This document shows, one piece after another, positions 1-8,196 of a stretch of DNA of 39,173 bases; within the stretch, counting starts at the first letter, position 1; each line of letters begins with the position of its first letter. A model generated the notes under the pieces. The model did not search any database. It was not told the origin of the DNA and saw only the letters and a program-made list of their open reading frames with translations. The DNA is from Planctomycetaceae bacterium. Lineage in GTDB: Bacteria > Planctomycetota > Phycisphaerae > Phycisphaerales > SM1A02. The stretch covers positions 1 through 39,173 of the forward strand of contig CANJHD010000019.1 in the NCBI GenBank assembly GCA_947474065.1, written 5' to 3'. The position numbers and the translations under genes are program-made.

Positions 1-2
1 CA

Positions 3-1661
3 CGCTCGGAGCGATTGCGGCCCATCTACCCCGCGAGCGAAGAGATCGGCAGCGCACAGATTGAGCGCGCCATGGTTCCTGCATTGGCGGGGCTCCTGTC
101 ACAGGTAGAGGATCCCCTGCCTGCTGAGTACCGCGCCTCTCGAGCGCTGCCGCCGCTTTCGGAGTGCTACCGGCGCATGCACGCCCCCGTTGATATGGAT
201 GAGCAGCGGGAAGCGCGCCGCCGGTTGGCGTTCGAGGAACTGCTGCTGCTGCAATTGGGCGTCATGATGAAGAAGCGGCAAATGCGCGAGGGTGCCAAGG
301 CGCCGTCCGTGCCGGTCACCGCGGCGGTGGACGCACGGATCCGGTCTCGATTCCCATTTGTATTTACTTCCGAGCAGGATCGTGCGTGCGCGGAAATTGC
401 TGGAGACATTGCCGGCGTGATTCCTATGAATCGATTGCTGCAAGGTGATGTTGGTAGCGGCAAGACAGCGGTTGCACTCTATGGAATGCTGGCAGCAGTC
501 GCTGCGGGCGGACAGGCGGCGATCGTGGCTCCAACAGAATTGCTTGCCGAACAGCATGGCGCATCGATCAGCAGATTTCTTGCCGGTAGTGACGTGCGCG
601 TGGAATTGCTGACGGGAAGTTTGGGCGCGGCGGCGCGGCGCGCGGCACTGGAGCGGATCGCGTCTGGTGAGAGTCAGATTGCGGTCGGAACGCACGCGTT
701 GCTCTTGGAAGGCGCGGTGTTTCGGAATCTGTCACTCGCGGTCATTGATGAGCAACACCGATTTGGCGTTGAACAACGCGCTGCCATGCGCGCCAAGGTT
801 GCGCGCGCCACGGGCGAGGTGCCACACATCTTGGTGATGACTGCTACACCCATTCCGCGCACACTTTCGCTCACGGTCTTTGGCGACCTCGATGTTTCGG
901 TGATCCGAACTCGTCCCGCCGGTCGGCAGCCAGTGACCACCCGGGTCGTTGGCCGCGACAAGGAAACTGAGGTGTACGCGTATCTGCGAACACGCATTGA
1001 TGGCGGCGAACAGTGCTACGTGGTGGTTCCTGCAGTGGAGGAAAGCGCTACTGGGCTGAAAGATGCGGACGGCACCGCGCGCGCACTTTCGGCGGGGGTA
1101 TTCGCAGGCCTGCGCATTGGAGTGGTGCATGGCCAACTCGCGCGCGATGATCGCGAAGCAACTATGGACGCGTTCCGCCGCGGCGAAATCGATGTGCTTG
1201 TTGCGACGGTTGTGATTGAAGTTGGCGTTGATGTCGCGAATGCGTCGCTGATGGTGATCGAACATGCCGATCGATTTGGCCTTGCGCAGTTGCATCAGTT
1301 GCGTGGGCGTGTTGGCCGCGGCGAGCGCAAGAGTCTGTGTGTATTCATTGGCGAACCGATCACCGACGATGCTCGCAAGCGTCTTGACGCCATTAGCGGC
1401 ACGGACGATGGATTTGAAATTGCCGAACTTGATTTAGCAATTCGCGGTCCCGGCGAACTCTTTGGTAGCCGACAGAGTGGACTCCCGCCGTTCAAGGTGG
1501 CGGACCTCATGCATGACATGGAGTTGCTGCGGCTTGCGCGCCGCGATGCCAAGGACTGGATCGAACGCGATGGCGACCTGAGCGCGCCCGAACATCGCTT
1601 GTTGCGTCGCAAACTCATGCATTCCTACGGCGGAGCGCTGGGTCTAGCTGATGTGGCGTGA
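3..1661 (+). CDS. recG: ATP-dependent DNA helicase RecG, 5' end missing
   Basis: RecG is a superfamily 2 helicase that remodels stalled replication forks and Holliday junctions. The reading frame is open from the left edge, so about 140 residues of the N-terminal wedge domain are probably outside the window; 552 residues are visible against a usual 680-700. Visible motifs in order are the P-loop GDVGSGKT (bases about 444-467), a TATPIPRTL motif III, the RecG-type DEQHRFG box in place of DEAH, and the helicase C-terminal block ending in QLRGRVGRGE. The tail with RGPGELFGSRQSG matches the RecG wing region. The gene ends 74 bases before the ABC ATPase gene. The TTG at base 15 lies inside the protein and is not the true start. 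Confidence 0.96.
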   Translation, partial: RSERLRPIYPASEEIGSAQIERAMVPALAGLLSQVEDPLPAEYRASRALPPLSECYRRMHAPVDMDEQREARRRLAFEELLLLQLGVMMKKRQMREGAKAPSVPVTAAVDARIRSRFPFVFTSEQDRACAEIAGDIAGVIPMNRLLQGDVGSGKTAVALYGMLAAVAAGGQAAIVAPTELLAEQHGASISRFLAGSDVRVELLTGSLGAAARRAALERIASGESQIAVGTHALLLEGAVFRNLSLAVIDEQHRFGVEQRAAMRAKVARATGEVPHILVMTATPIPRTLSLTVFGDLDVSVIRTRPAGRQPVTTRVVGRDKETEVYAYLRTRIDGGEQCYVVVPAVEESATGLKDADGTARALSAGVFAGLRIGVVHGQLARDDREATMDAFRRGEIDVLVATVVIEVGVDVANASLMVIEHADRFGLAQLHQLRGRVGRGERKSLCVFIGEPITDDARKRLDAISGTDDGFEIAELDLAIRGPGELFGSRQSGLPPFKVADLMHDMELLRLARRDAKDWIERDGDLSAPEHRLLRRKLMHSYGGALGLADVA

Positions 1662-1719
1662 TGGGCGAATTTGCTGAATGAAACGCGTCGGGCGGCTCCG
1701 TCGCGAGCGGTATCGGGCG

Positions 1720-1725
1720 TAGACT
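1720..1725 (+). promoter_or_regulatory. Candidate -10 hexamer TAGACT before the ABC operon
   Basis: TAGACT ends 10 bases before the ATG at 1736, and that ATG has no Shine-Dalgarno sequence. It fits the TAnnnT pattern seen before other first genes in this window. No matching -35 box is visible. Confidence 0.35.
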
Positions 1726-1735
1726 TCGCACCTCA

Positions 1736-2413
1736 ATGACAGCGTCCGCACCTGCACTCGCCATTCGCGACCTCCGATTCTCGTATCCAGCAGCCTCATG
1801 GGCGCTTTCGGTGCCGCACTTTGAAATGGCGGCTGGTGAACACGTGCTGCTCGTCGGCGGTTCGGGGCGCGGCAAGAGCACCCTGCTGCAAGTTGTTGCC
1901 GGCTTGCGGGATCTCGGTTCAGGGTCTGTAGAAGTGGCAGGAACTCGCATGGACGCGCTGCGCGGCGCTGCTCGAGACGAGGCGCGCGGACGCAGCATTG
2001 GAATGATCTTTCAAACGTTCAATCTGCTGCATGGATTTTCTGCGCTGGAGAATGTATTGGCTGCGTTGATGTTTAGTTCTATGCCCGCAGCGGGTCACGA
2101 GCAGCGCGCGCGCACCCTGCTATCGACGCTCGGAATCGCTGCTGCAGATGCCGATGTTGACCGGTTGTCCGTTGGGCAACAACAGCGCGTTGCCGTGGCG
2201 CGCGCACTCGCTGCACGCCCTGCGCTTGTGCTTGCTGATGAGCCAACTGCGAGCCTCGACCCGGAGAACACAGAGACTGCTATGGATCTCATTCAGTCGG
2301 CATGTCGCGCTGAAGGCGCTGCACTTCTTTGCACGAGCCACGACCCAGCAATGCGCGCACGCTTTGCGCGCGTGGAATCCATCGACGAAATGATTCACGG
2401 AGGCGCACGATGA
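1736..2413 (+). CDS. ABC transporter ATP-binding protein (LolD/MacB-type)
   Basis: This is the cytoplasmic ATPase that powers the FtsX-type permease encoded next to it. The 225-residue protein has a Walker A motif GGSGRGKST (41-49), a Q-loop FQTFN around Q93, the signature LSVGQQQ (144-150, LSVGQ instead of LSGGQ), Walker B LVLADEP (164-170) and an H-loop TSHD near the C-terminus. These are the features of the LolD/MacB/FtsE group, which drives mechanotransmission or export rather than classic import. The stop codon overlaps the permease ATG as ATGA. The order ATPase, permease, DUF3299-like protein is the order in the Zur-controlled cluster PA4064-PA4066 of Pseudomonas aeruginosa and in zrg of Vibrio, so a zinc-related role is inferred. 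Confidence 0.9.
   Translation: MTASAPALAIRDLRFSYPAASWALSVPHFEMAAGEHVLLVGGSGRGKSTLLQVVAGLRDLGSGSVEVAGTRMDALRGAARDEARGRSIGMIFQTFNLLHGFSALENVLAALMFSSMPAAGHEQRARTLLSTLGIAAADADVDRLSVGQQQRVAVARALAARPALVLADEPTASLDPENTETAMDLIQSACRAEGAALLCTSHDPAMRARFARVESIDEMIHGGAR
2399..2403 (+). promoter_or_regulatory. Shine-Dalgarno GGAGG for the permease gene
   Basis: GGAGG lies 6 bases before the ATG at 2410, inside the last codons of the ATPase gene. It decides for 2410 over the in-frame ATG at 2329. Confidence 0.7.
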
Positions 2414-3714
2414 GTGCACGAACGCTCACTGACGGCCAGATCGTCATGCGCAGCCTGCGCGCGCGCCCACTCTCTACGTGGATCACGATCAGCATGGTGG
2501 CCACAAGCGTGGCGCTCCTGCTTGTATTGCTCGGCATGCGTACTGCCGCGCGCGGTGCATTCGACCGTGGCTCTGGCAATATTCATTTGCTCGTGAGCGC
2601 GGACCCGAGCCCGTTGGTCGCGGTTCTCAATGGCATCTTCTATGCGAACTCGCCGTCCAAGCCGATCAGCTGGGCGAAGTACCAATCGATTCGCAGTGCT
2701 TTCCCGTATCAGTGGGCGATTCCAACACAGCAAGGTGACAGCTACCGTGGATTTCCAACCATGGCGACGTCCGCTGATTTCTTTGGCAAATTTGAGCCGG
2801 TGGCGGGCGAGCCGTGGAAGCTTGCAAGTGGGCGATTCTTTGAGCGACCATTTGAGATCGTGCTCGGCGCCGCGGCAGCGAAAGGTTCTGGCCTGAAGCT
2901 CGGTCAACAGGTATTTCTTACGCATGGCTCCGGCGCAAGCCGCGAGGGCGGAGAGCCCGAAGAACACGCCGGACATGAGCACGGTGAGTATCCATTCAAG
3001 GTGGTTGGCATACTGGAACCGACTGGCAGTGCTCATGACCGAGCGCTCTTTGTTGATCTTGAATCAAGTTGGATTCTGCACGCCCACGACCGCCGCGAGC
3101 GGGCAGGCATTGAAGGCGTGACCACCAGTGCCGATCTTGAAGATGACGATCGCAAAGTGACCGGAATCTTGCTTCGACTACCAACCCGCGCCGGGAGCGA
3201 TGCAAGCGCCGCCATGCAGCAGCAGTTTGACACGCTGCGACGAGATACCGCGATCGTGGTTGCTCAGCCTGCGCAGCAAATCCAGAAGCTCTTTGAGATT
3301 GTTTCGAATGTCGATGGCATCTTCATTGCGATGGCCGTGGTGGTATTGATTTCAAGCGCACTCAGCACGATGCTTGCCCTGTACAACTCGATGGCAGCGC
3401 GCACTCGTCAGATTGCAGTGTTGCGCGTGTTGGGTGCAAGCCAAGGGCGCGTATTCGGCCTGGTTCTTACGGAAAGCCTGGTGATTACCATGTCCGGTGC
3501 GCTCGCCGGAATCGCCCTCGCACTGCTTGGTGGCATCGCCGCAAGCGCGTGGCTGAAGGCCTCAATTGGATTGGTGATCGATCCCTCGCTCGACCCGCGC
3601 AGCACTGTGATTGTGCTCGGCGGCACCGTGGCGCTTGGTGGGCTTGCTGGCCTCTTGCCGGCGTGGCGTGCGTATCAAGTGCCGGTAGCCGACAATCTTC
3701 GACCAGCAGCATGA
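2410..3714 (+). CDS. FtsX-like ABC transporter permease, metal-cluster type
   Basis: This inner-membrane permease of 434 residues has the MacB/FtsX layout. A first membrane helix (about 25-43) is followed by a large periplasmic domain and three C-terminal helices, with an FtsX core that includes RTRQIAVLRVLGAS. The periplasmic domain holds a histidine-rich stretch, EEHAGHEHGEY (H186, H189, H191), directly before a KVVGILEPTGSAHDRALFV segment, and then HAHD (H224, H226). From family knowledge, permeases of the Zur-regulated PA4065/ZrgC group carry such histidines at the same place, which suggests metal contact. The ATG at 2410 is chosen because of its GGAGG site and the ATGA overlap with the ATPase. 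The gene is followed after 10 bases by the DUF3299-like gene. Confidence 0.88.
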   Translation: MSARTLTDGQIVMRSLRARPLSTWITISMVATSVALLLVLLGMRTAARGAFDRGSGNIHLLVSADPSPLVAVLNGIFYANSPSKPISWAKYQSIRSAFPYQWAIPTQQGDSYRGFPTMATSADFFGKFEPVAGEPWKLASGRFFERPFEIVLGAAAAKGSGLKLGQQVFLTHGSGASREGGEPEEHAGHEHGEYPFKVVGILEPTGSAHDRALFVDLESSWILHAHDRRERAGIEGVTTSADLEDDDRKVTGILLRLPTRAGSDASAAMQQQFDTLRRDTAIVVAQPAQQIQKLFEIVSNVDGIFIAMAVVVLISSALSTMLALYNSMAARTRQIAVLRVLGASQGRVFGLVLTESLVITMSGALAGIALALLGGIAASAWLKASIGLVIDPSLDPRSTVIVLGGTVALGGLAGLLPAWRAYQVPVADNLRPAA

Positions 3715-3724
3715 GGAACACGCA

Positions 3725-4534
3725 ATGAACGGAATTCGAATTGTCTGGATCGCCGGTGCGGCACTGGCCGCGTTCGCAGTGGTCTTGGTGCTGACTGGCA
3801 AGGACACGAAACCGGTGCAGCCGGCAACTACCGATTCGCGAAGTACGCCGCCAAGCCCGGCGACCGCTACGCCAAAGCCGGGTACGAATGCCTCCACTGC
3901 GGCAGCGCCCGTCGCGCCAGCAGGAACAGCCACCTCCGCTGCCGAGGCTCCTACTCCGAAGGCTCCCATTGTTCGCGCAGCAGACGCTGTTGATTTGGGT
4001 CTTGATCAGAAGATCCATGATGCCACCGTCATCCCCGGAAACATCGTCCGGAAGAAGGACTCAACTACCGGCGAGATGTTGTTGTACGCCGACAACAAGT
4101 ATGAGATCCGAGGCCTTGGCACACCCGAGTCACCGTACCGCGTGAGCTGGGAGTGCCTAGCGAGCGCGTCAGAAAGTTACATGCCGCGCCTCAATGAACA
4201 TGACATCCCGCAGCGCATCGCGCTACTCAATGGCAAGGTTCTTGAAATTGAGGGCTATCAAGCATTTCCACTGATGGTCAGCGAGACGAAGGAATTGATC
4301 GTCATGCTCAATCAATGGGATGGATGCTGCATCGGCGTTCCGCCAACCCCATATGACGCGATTGAAATCAAGTTGCTGGAGCCTGCCAAGCGCGGCGGTC
4401 GACACGCTGCGTTCAACTTTGGCGCCGTGCGCGGCACATTCCATGTCGACCCGTATCTTGTTGAGAAATGGCTTGTTGGCCTGTATGTCATGGACGGCGC
4501 ACGGATGATTGAAGGCGCTAAACCGGAAATGTAA
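3725..4534 (+). CDS. DUF3299-like protein, membrane-anchored, partner of the ABC genes
   Basis: The 269-residue protein starts with a short cytoplasmic tip and one hydrophobic segment (about 7-24), a signal anchor or uncleaved signal. A Pro/Thr/Ala-rich linker follows to about residue 85. The folded part (about 135-265) contains LNGKVLEIEGYQAFP and DGCCIGVPPTP (C201, C202), which resembles the GACIHVPPPPPNQ signature of DUF3299, and ends in GLYVMDGARM. Its biochemical role is unknown. In PA4066/ZrgD-type clusters it sits after the same ATPase and permease and is controlled by zinc status. The start has an AGGA site 8 bases upstream. The zinc-binding DUF2796 protein of those clusters is absent here. 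Confidence 0.75.
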   Translation: MNGIRIVWIAGAALAAFAVVLVLTGKDTKPVQPATTDSRSTPPSPATATPKPGTNASTAAAPVAPAGTATSAAEAPTPKAPIVRAADAVDLGLDQKIHDATVIPGNIVRKKDSTTGEMLLYADNKYEIRGLGTPESPYRVSWECLASASESYMPRLNEHDIPQRIALLNGKVLEIEGYQAFPLMVSETKELIVMLNQWDGCCIGVPPTPYDAIEIKLLEPAKRGGRHAAFNFGAVRGTFHVDPYLVEKWLVGLYVMDGARMIEGAKPEM

Positions 4535-4545
4535 ACCAGCGAAAC

Positions 4546-4573
4546 GCATGCGCCATGACTTTCGGCGCCATGC
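4546..4573 (+). terminator. Weak hairpin after the ABC cluster
   Basis: GCATGCGCC pairs with GGCGCCATGC around a 9-base loop, with one bulged base. No T-run follows, so intrinsic termination is doubtful. Confidence 0.25.
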
Positions 4574-4624
4574 ATCATGTAAATAGACGAATTGCCTGCT
4601 TGCACCCTGCTGACGGATACCACG

Positions 4625-6421
4625 ATGATCAACGCACTTCTTAGCCTCACACTTGCGATTGCGCAGACCCAAACGCCTGCACCAGCAACCCCGGTAACGC
4701 CCGCCGCAGTTGCACCAGTCGGCAACGCCGTAACGGCAACGGAGCGCCGCGACACCGCCTCGCTCACTGCAGCCATAGAAGCACTGCATGCGCGCTATCC
4801 CACGATGATTGATGTGAGCAGCATCGGCACGAGCGCAGGCCGGCGAGTCATTCCGCTCATTACGCTTTCCGCGAATCTGGCGACCGCGAAGGAGAAGCCC
4901 GCGATCCTCATGCTCGCTGGCATGGACGGGCCGCGTTGGTCCGGCACCGAGGCTGCGCTGATCGCCGCTGAATCAATCGTGCGTAGTCATGCTGACATGT
5001 TGCGGACTGTCACCGTGTATGTGATCCCGCGCGGGAATCCAGATGCCGCGGATGCCTTTGCTGGCGCAGTACGGCGCGACTATTCCGGCGACGGGATCGT
5101 GCATGACAATGACCGCGATGGCAAACGAGAAGAAGACCAACCGCGCGATCTGAACGGTGATGGCATGATCACGCAGATACGCGCGTGCGCTAATGCTGCG
5201 CCGTGGTCGGCACCGACACTCATTGCAGATCCTGCGGAACTTCGACTCTTGCGCGCTCCAGACGCAAAGTTGGGCGAAGTGCCCGTCTACGCCGTTTGGA
5301 CCGAAGGCATCGATACCGACGGGGACGGTCGCATCGCTGAAGACTGGCTCGGCGGCATCGACCCGGAGCGGAACTTCCCGCACCGCTGGCCGGAGTTTGA
5401 AGACGAAGCGGGTGCGTACCCATTGATTGCACCAGAAAGTAAGGCTGTTGCAGATTTCGTCATGGCCCACTCGTCGATCTTTGCTGCGTTTGTGTTGGGG
5501 CGTCATGACACTGTGATCAATGTGCCGGACGGCAAGGCGCGCACCTCAGGCGGCATGCCAGTGATGCTCGACGAGGCGGATGTTGCCACTTATGGCGAAC
5601 TTGCAAAGTCATGGCGCGATATCAGTGGTCAGAAGCGCGCGGATGCACGCGACAGCGCAGGCAGTTTCGTTGCGTGGATGAACGCCCAGCGCGGCGTTCC
5701 AACATTCGCTTCCACACTGTGGGGTCGACCCGATGTTCCGGCGGCGGCTGAGCCGGCCGCTGGAGCGGCGGAAGCGAAGCCGGACGCGAAAGTAGAAAAT
5801 GCGAAGGACTCGAAAGAGCCAAAGAAGTCGGCAAAGAAGGACGCTCCGAAGCCAGCGGATGCAGAATCCGCAGCGTGGCTTGAATACAGCGACCGCGTGC
5901 GCGGAGGTACAGGCTTCGTTCCGTGGACACGCATTGATCATCCACAACTTCGCAATGTCGAAGTCGGCGGATGGGTGCCCGGCTTCCGCGAGAATCCACC
6001 GATTGCTGAGATCCCTGCGCTTGGCGATGCCTGTGCAGCATTCATCGAAAGCATTGCCGAATATCGACCCAATATCGCTATTTCCGAGCCAGTCGTACTA
6101 GCGATCGCGCCGTCGCTGTGGCGAATTGAAACGCGCCTGACTAATACTGGACGACTGCCGTCAGTGATGCACGGCGGGCGCGCGGAAGCTGTGACTGCCG
6201 CGCATGTCATTCGAATTTCCACACCGATGGACCGGATTCAGGCGGGCAATCGCAACGCGGTGATTCGCGGCATTGATGCGGGCGAAGCACGGGTGTACTC
6301 GTGGATTGTCAATGCGCCGCCAGGTGAAATCGTGGCAGTGGAACTCCTCTACGGCGGGAAACTTGCGCAACGCTGGGCGTTCCGTGACGGAGAGAAGATG
6401 GAATCGGAGGCAGTAAAGTGA
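4625..6421 (+). CDS. Secreted M14-type carboxypeptidase homologue with degenerate active site
   Basis: The 598-residue protein begins with a signal peptide (MINALLSLTLAIA) and has the M14 fold of the gene that follows. The key residues are changed. The HxxE zinc motif is replaced by DGPR (101-104), the substrate-binding Asn-Arg pair by Glu-Arg (E248, R249), and the catalytic Glu before LW by Thr (T364, STLW). Only a histidine near the third zinc ligand (H294) seems kept. Three calcium-type loops are present (from about D161, D175 and D230). A Lys/Ala/Glu/Pro-rich insert fills about 371-415. The ATG at 4625 is preferred over the TTG at 4592 because it begins the signal peptide. It overlaps the next gene as GTGA. 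I infer a binding or scaffold role rather than peptidase activity. Confidence 0.82.
   Translation: MINALLSLTLAIAQTQTPAPATPVTPAAVAPVGNAVTATERRDTASLTAAIEALHARYPTMIDVSSIGTSAGRRVIPLITLSANLATAKEKPAILMLAGMDGPRWSGTEAALIAAESIVRSHADMLRTVTVYVIPRGNPDAADAFAGAVRRDYSGDGIVHDNDRDGKREEDQPRDLNGDGMITQIRACANAAPWSAPTLIADPAELRLLRAPDAKLGEVPVYAVWTEGIDTDGDGRIAEDWLGGIDPERNFPHRWPEFEDEAGAYPLIAPESKAVADFVMAHSSIFAAFVLGRHDTVINVPDGKARTSGGMPVMLDEADVATYGELAKSWRDISGQKRADARDSAGSFVAWMNAQRGVPTFASTLWGRPDVPAAAEPAAGAAEAKPDAKVENAKDSKEPKKSAKKDAPKPADAESAAWLEYSDRVRGGTGFVPWTRIDHPQLRNVEVGGWVPGFRENPPIAEIPALGDACAAFIESIAEYRPNIAISEPVVLAIAPSLWRIETRLTNTGRLPSVMHGGRAEAVTAAHVIRISTPMDRIQAGNRNAVIRGIDAGEARVYSWIVNAPPGEIVAVELLYGGKLAQRWAFRDGEKMESEAVK
6406..6410 (+). 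promoter_or_regulatory. Shine-Dalgarno GGAGG for the second M14 gene
   Basis: GGAGG lies 7 bases before the GTG at 6418 and supports that unusual start, which overlaps the upstream stop codon. Confidence 0.65.
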
Positions 6422-8196
6422 ATCGCCCAATTCTTGCATCCTTTATGGCATCTGTCATGAGCTTGGGGATTTGTCTCGGCGCACATGCGCAGCAGCAGAT
6501 CACCTCAAAGGTTGAGATTCCGTTCAACCGCTTCAATGATGTAGAGACGTTGCAGTCATACATGTTCAAGTTGGCTGAGGCGTATCCATCACTCTGCCGC
6601 GTCGAGCGCATTGGCACCACTGCCCTTGGCCGACCGTACCTTGCGATGGTCATCAACAATCGCCAGACTGGTGACGAAGGAACGAAGCCAGCCATGTACA
6701 TCGATGGCGCTATCCACGCCAATGAGATCCAGGCCGGCGAAACCGTCCTGTACACGGCGTGGTATCTGCTTTCGGGCTACGGCGCGATCCCGAAGATCAC
6801 TGAGCTCGTTGATCGAAGCACTTTTTACCTTGTTCCACTGGTAAACCCCGATGGACGTGCCGAGTGGTTCAAGAACGCAAACAACCCGCATTCGGCGCGC
6901 ACTGGACAGAAGCCCGTCGACAATGACGGCGATGGCGTTGCCGACGAAGACGGATCGGACGACATGGATGGCGATGGTCAGATCACCATGATGTGGAGGC
7001 CGGATCCATTTGGCACGCATCGCCGAGATCCGCGTGATCCGAATCGGATGATCCCTGTGTCACGCGAGCCAAAGGCCGATGGAACGCGCGAGTACGGCGA
7101 CTGGACCATGGCTGGACAAGAAGGCTTTGATAACGACGGCGATGGTCGCGTCAACGAAGACGGCCCGGGCGGTTACGACATGAATCGGAACTTCCCATCC
7201 GGATGGGAGCCAGAGAACATTCAAAGTGGCGCCGGACCGTATCCACTGTACTGGCCGGAGACAAAGGCTCTTGCTGACTGGGTACTGTCCAAGCCGCAGA
7301 TTGCGGCTGCACAGGCCTATCACAACGCTGGGGGCATGATCCTTCGTGGCCCAGGCGCAGGCGCACGCGAGGGCGATTACCCAGCATCTGACGCAAACGT
7401 ATACGCACGCATTCAGGCTGTTGGCGCTGAAATGCTGCCCTTCTACCGACCCATGGTGATCTACAAGGATCTCTACACGGTTCACGGTGGCGCGGTGAAT
7501 TGGTTTGCGGAGGGGCTTGGCATTGTCTCCCTCACCAATGAACTCTGGACCGAGAAGCGGATCATGCAGAACGGCAAGGATCCAAGCGATGAAGAAGATC
7601 GCAAATGGAACGAGCGAATGTTGTTCGGACAAACCAATGTTCCGTTGCATGAAGTGAAGCATCCGGACTACGGAATGGTTCTAGTAGGCGGAGGAACCAA
7701 GTTTTCCTCCCGCATTCCGCCCCCGTTCATGATGGAGGAGGAGTTGCATCGCAACTTTGCGTTCACCATGTTCCATGCCGATCAGATGCCATTGCTTCGC
7801 TTCGAAAGCGTCGAGACGAAGGAAATTTCATCGGAACTTTGGCAGGTCACCGTGACGGTGGCGAACGATCGCCTGATTCCAACGCGCACCGCACGCGCCG
7901 CTGAGAAAGGCATTGGTCTTGCTGACACACTCACGCTGACCGGCGCCGATGTGGTGGCAGCTGGAACGCTCGATCGCCGTACTGACCGCACCATTGATCC
8001 GCAGGGATTCGTGCCAGCAACGCTTCAGTTTGAACATGGTGTTCCTGGTCAAGCAAGCGTGGCTGCGCGGTTCTTAGTGAAAGGAATCGCCGCCACGCCG
8101 ATCACGCTCGCATGGAATGCCGAGAAGGCCAAGCGCATCGAGACCACGATCAAGCTTGGTGAATCAACGATTCCGCAGGCGGGTGCAGCGAAGTGA
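6418..8196 (+). CDS. Secreted M14 family zinc carboxypeptidase
   Basis: The 592-residue protein has a signal peptide ending near GAHAQ (about 20-25). Its M14 catalytic set is complete: zinc ligands H100 and E103 in HANE, the Asn-Arg pair N256-R257 in DMNRNFP, a third zinc ligand at H302 (QAYHNAGG), and the general base E375 in TNELW. It should cleave C-terminal residues from peptides outside the cytoplasm. Between the first two motifs lie three loops of EF-hand or dockerin type (from about D168, D182 and D238, each DxDxDG-like), which probably bind calcium. The C-terminal 150 residues look like a beta-rich accessory region. Its GTG start overlaps the stop of the degenerate paralogue, and its own stop overlaps the flavoprotein start as GTGA, so the three genes form one operon. 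Confidence 0.92.
   Translation: MNRPILASFMASVMSLGICLGAHAQQQITSKVEIPFNRFNDVETLQSYMFKLAEAYPSLCRVERIGTTALGRPYLAMVINNRQTGDEGTKPAMYIDGAIHANEIQAGETVLYTAWYLLSGYGAIPKITELVDRSTFYLVPLVNPDGRAEWFKNANNPHSARTGQKPVDNDGDGVADEDGSDDMDGDGQITMMWRPDPFGTHRRDPRDPNRMIPVSREPKADGTREYGDWTMAGQEGFDNDGDGRVNEDGPGGYDMNRNFPSGWEPENIQSGAGPYPLYWPETKALADWVLSKPQIAAAQAYHNAGGMILRGPGAGAREGDYPASDANVYARIQAVGAEMLPFYRPMVIYKDLYTVHGGAVNWFAEGLGIVSLTNELWTEKRIMQNGKDPSDEEDRKWNERMLFGQTNVPLHEVKHPDYGMVLVGGGTKFSSRIPPPFMMEEELHRNFAFTMFHADQMPLLRFESVETKEISSELWQVTVTVANDRLIPTRTARAAEKGIGLADTLTLTGADVVAAGTLDRRTDRTIDPQGFVPATLQFEHGVPGQASVAARFLVKGIAATPITLAWNAEKAKRIETTIKLGESTIPQAGAAK

Noticed and set aside
4592-4624. TTG start giving 11 extra residues for the first M14 protein
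   Set aside because: The added residues would precede the signal peptide, and the ATG at 4625 begins a normal signal sequence.
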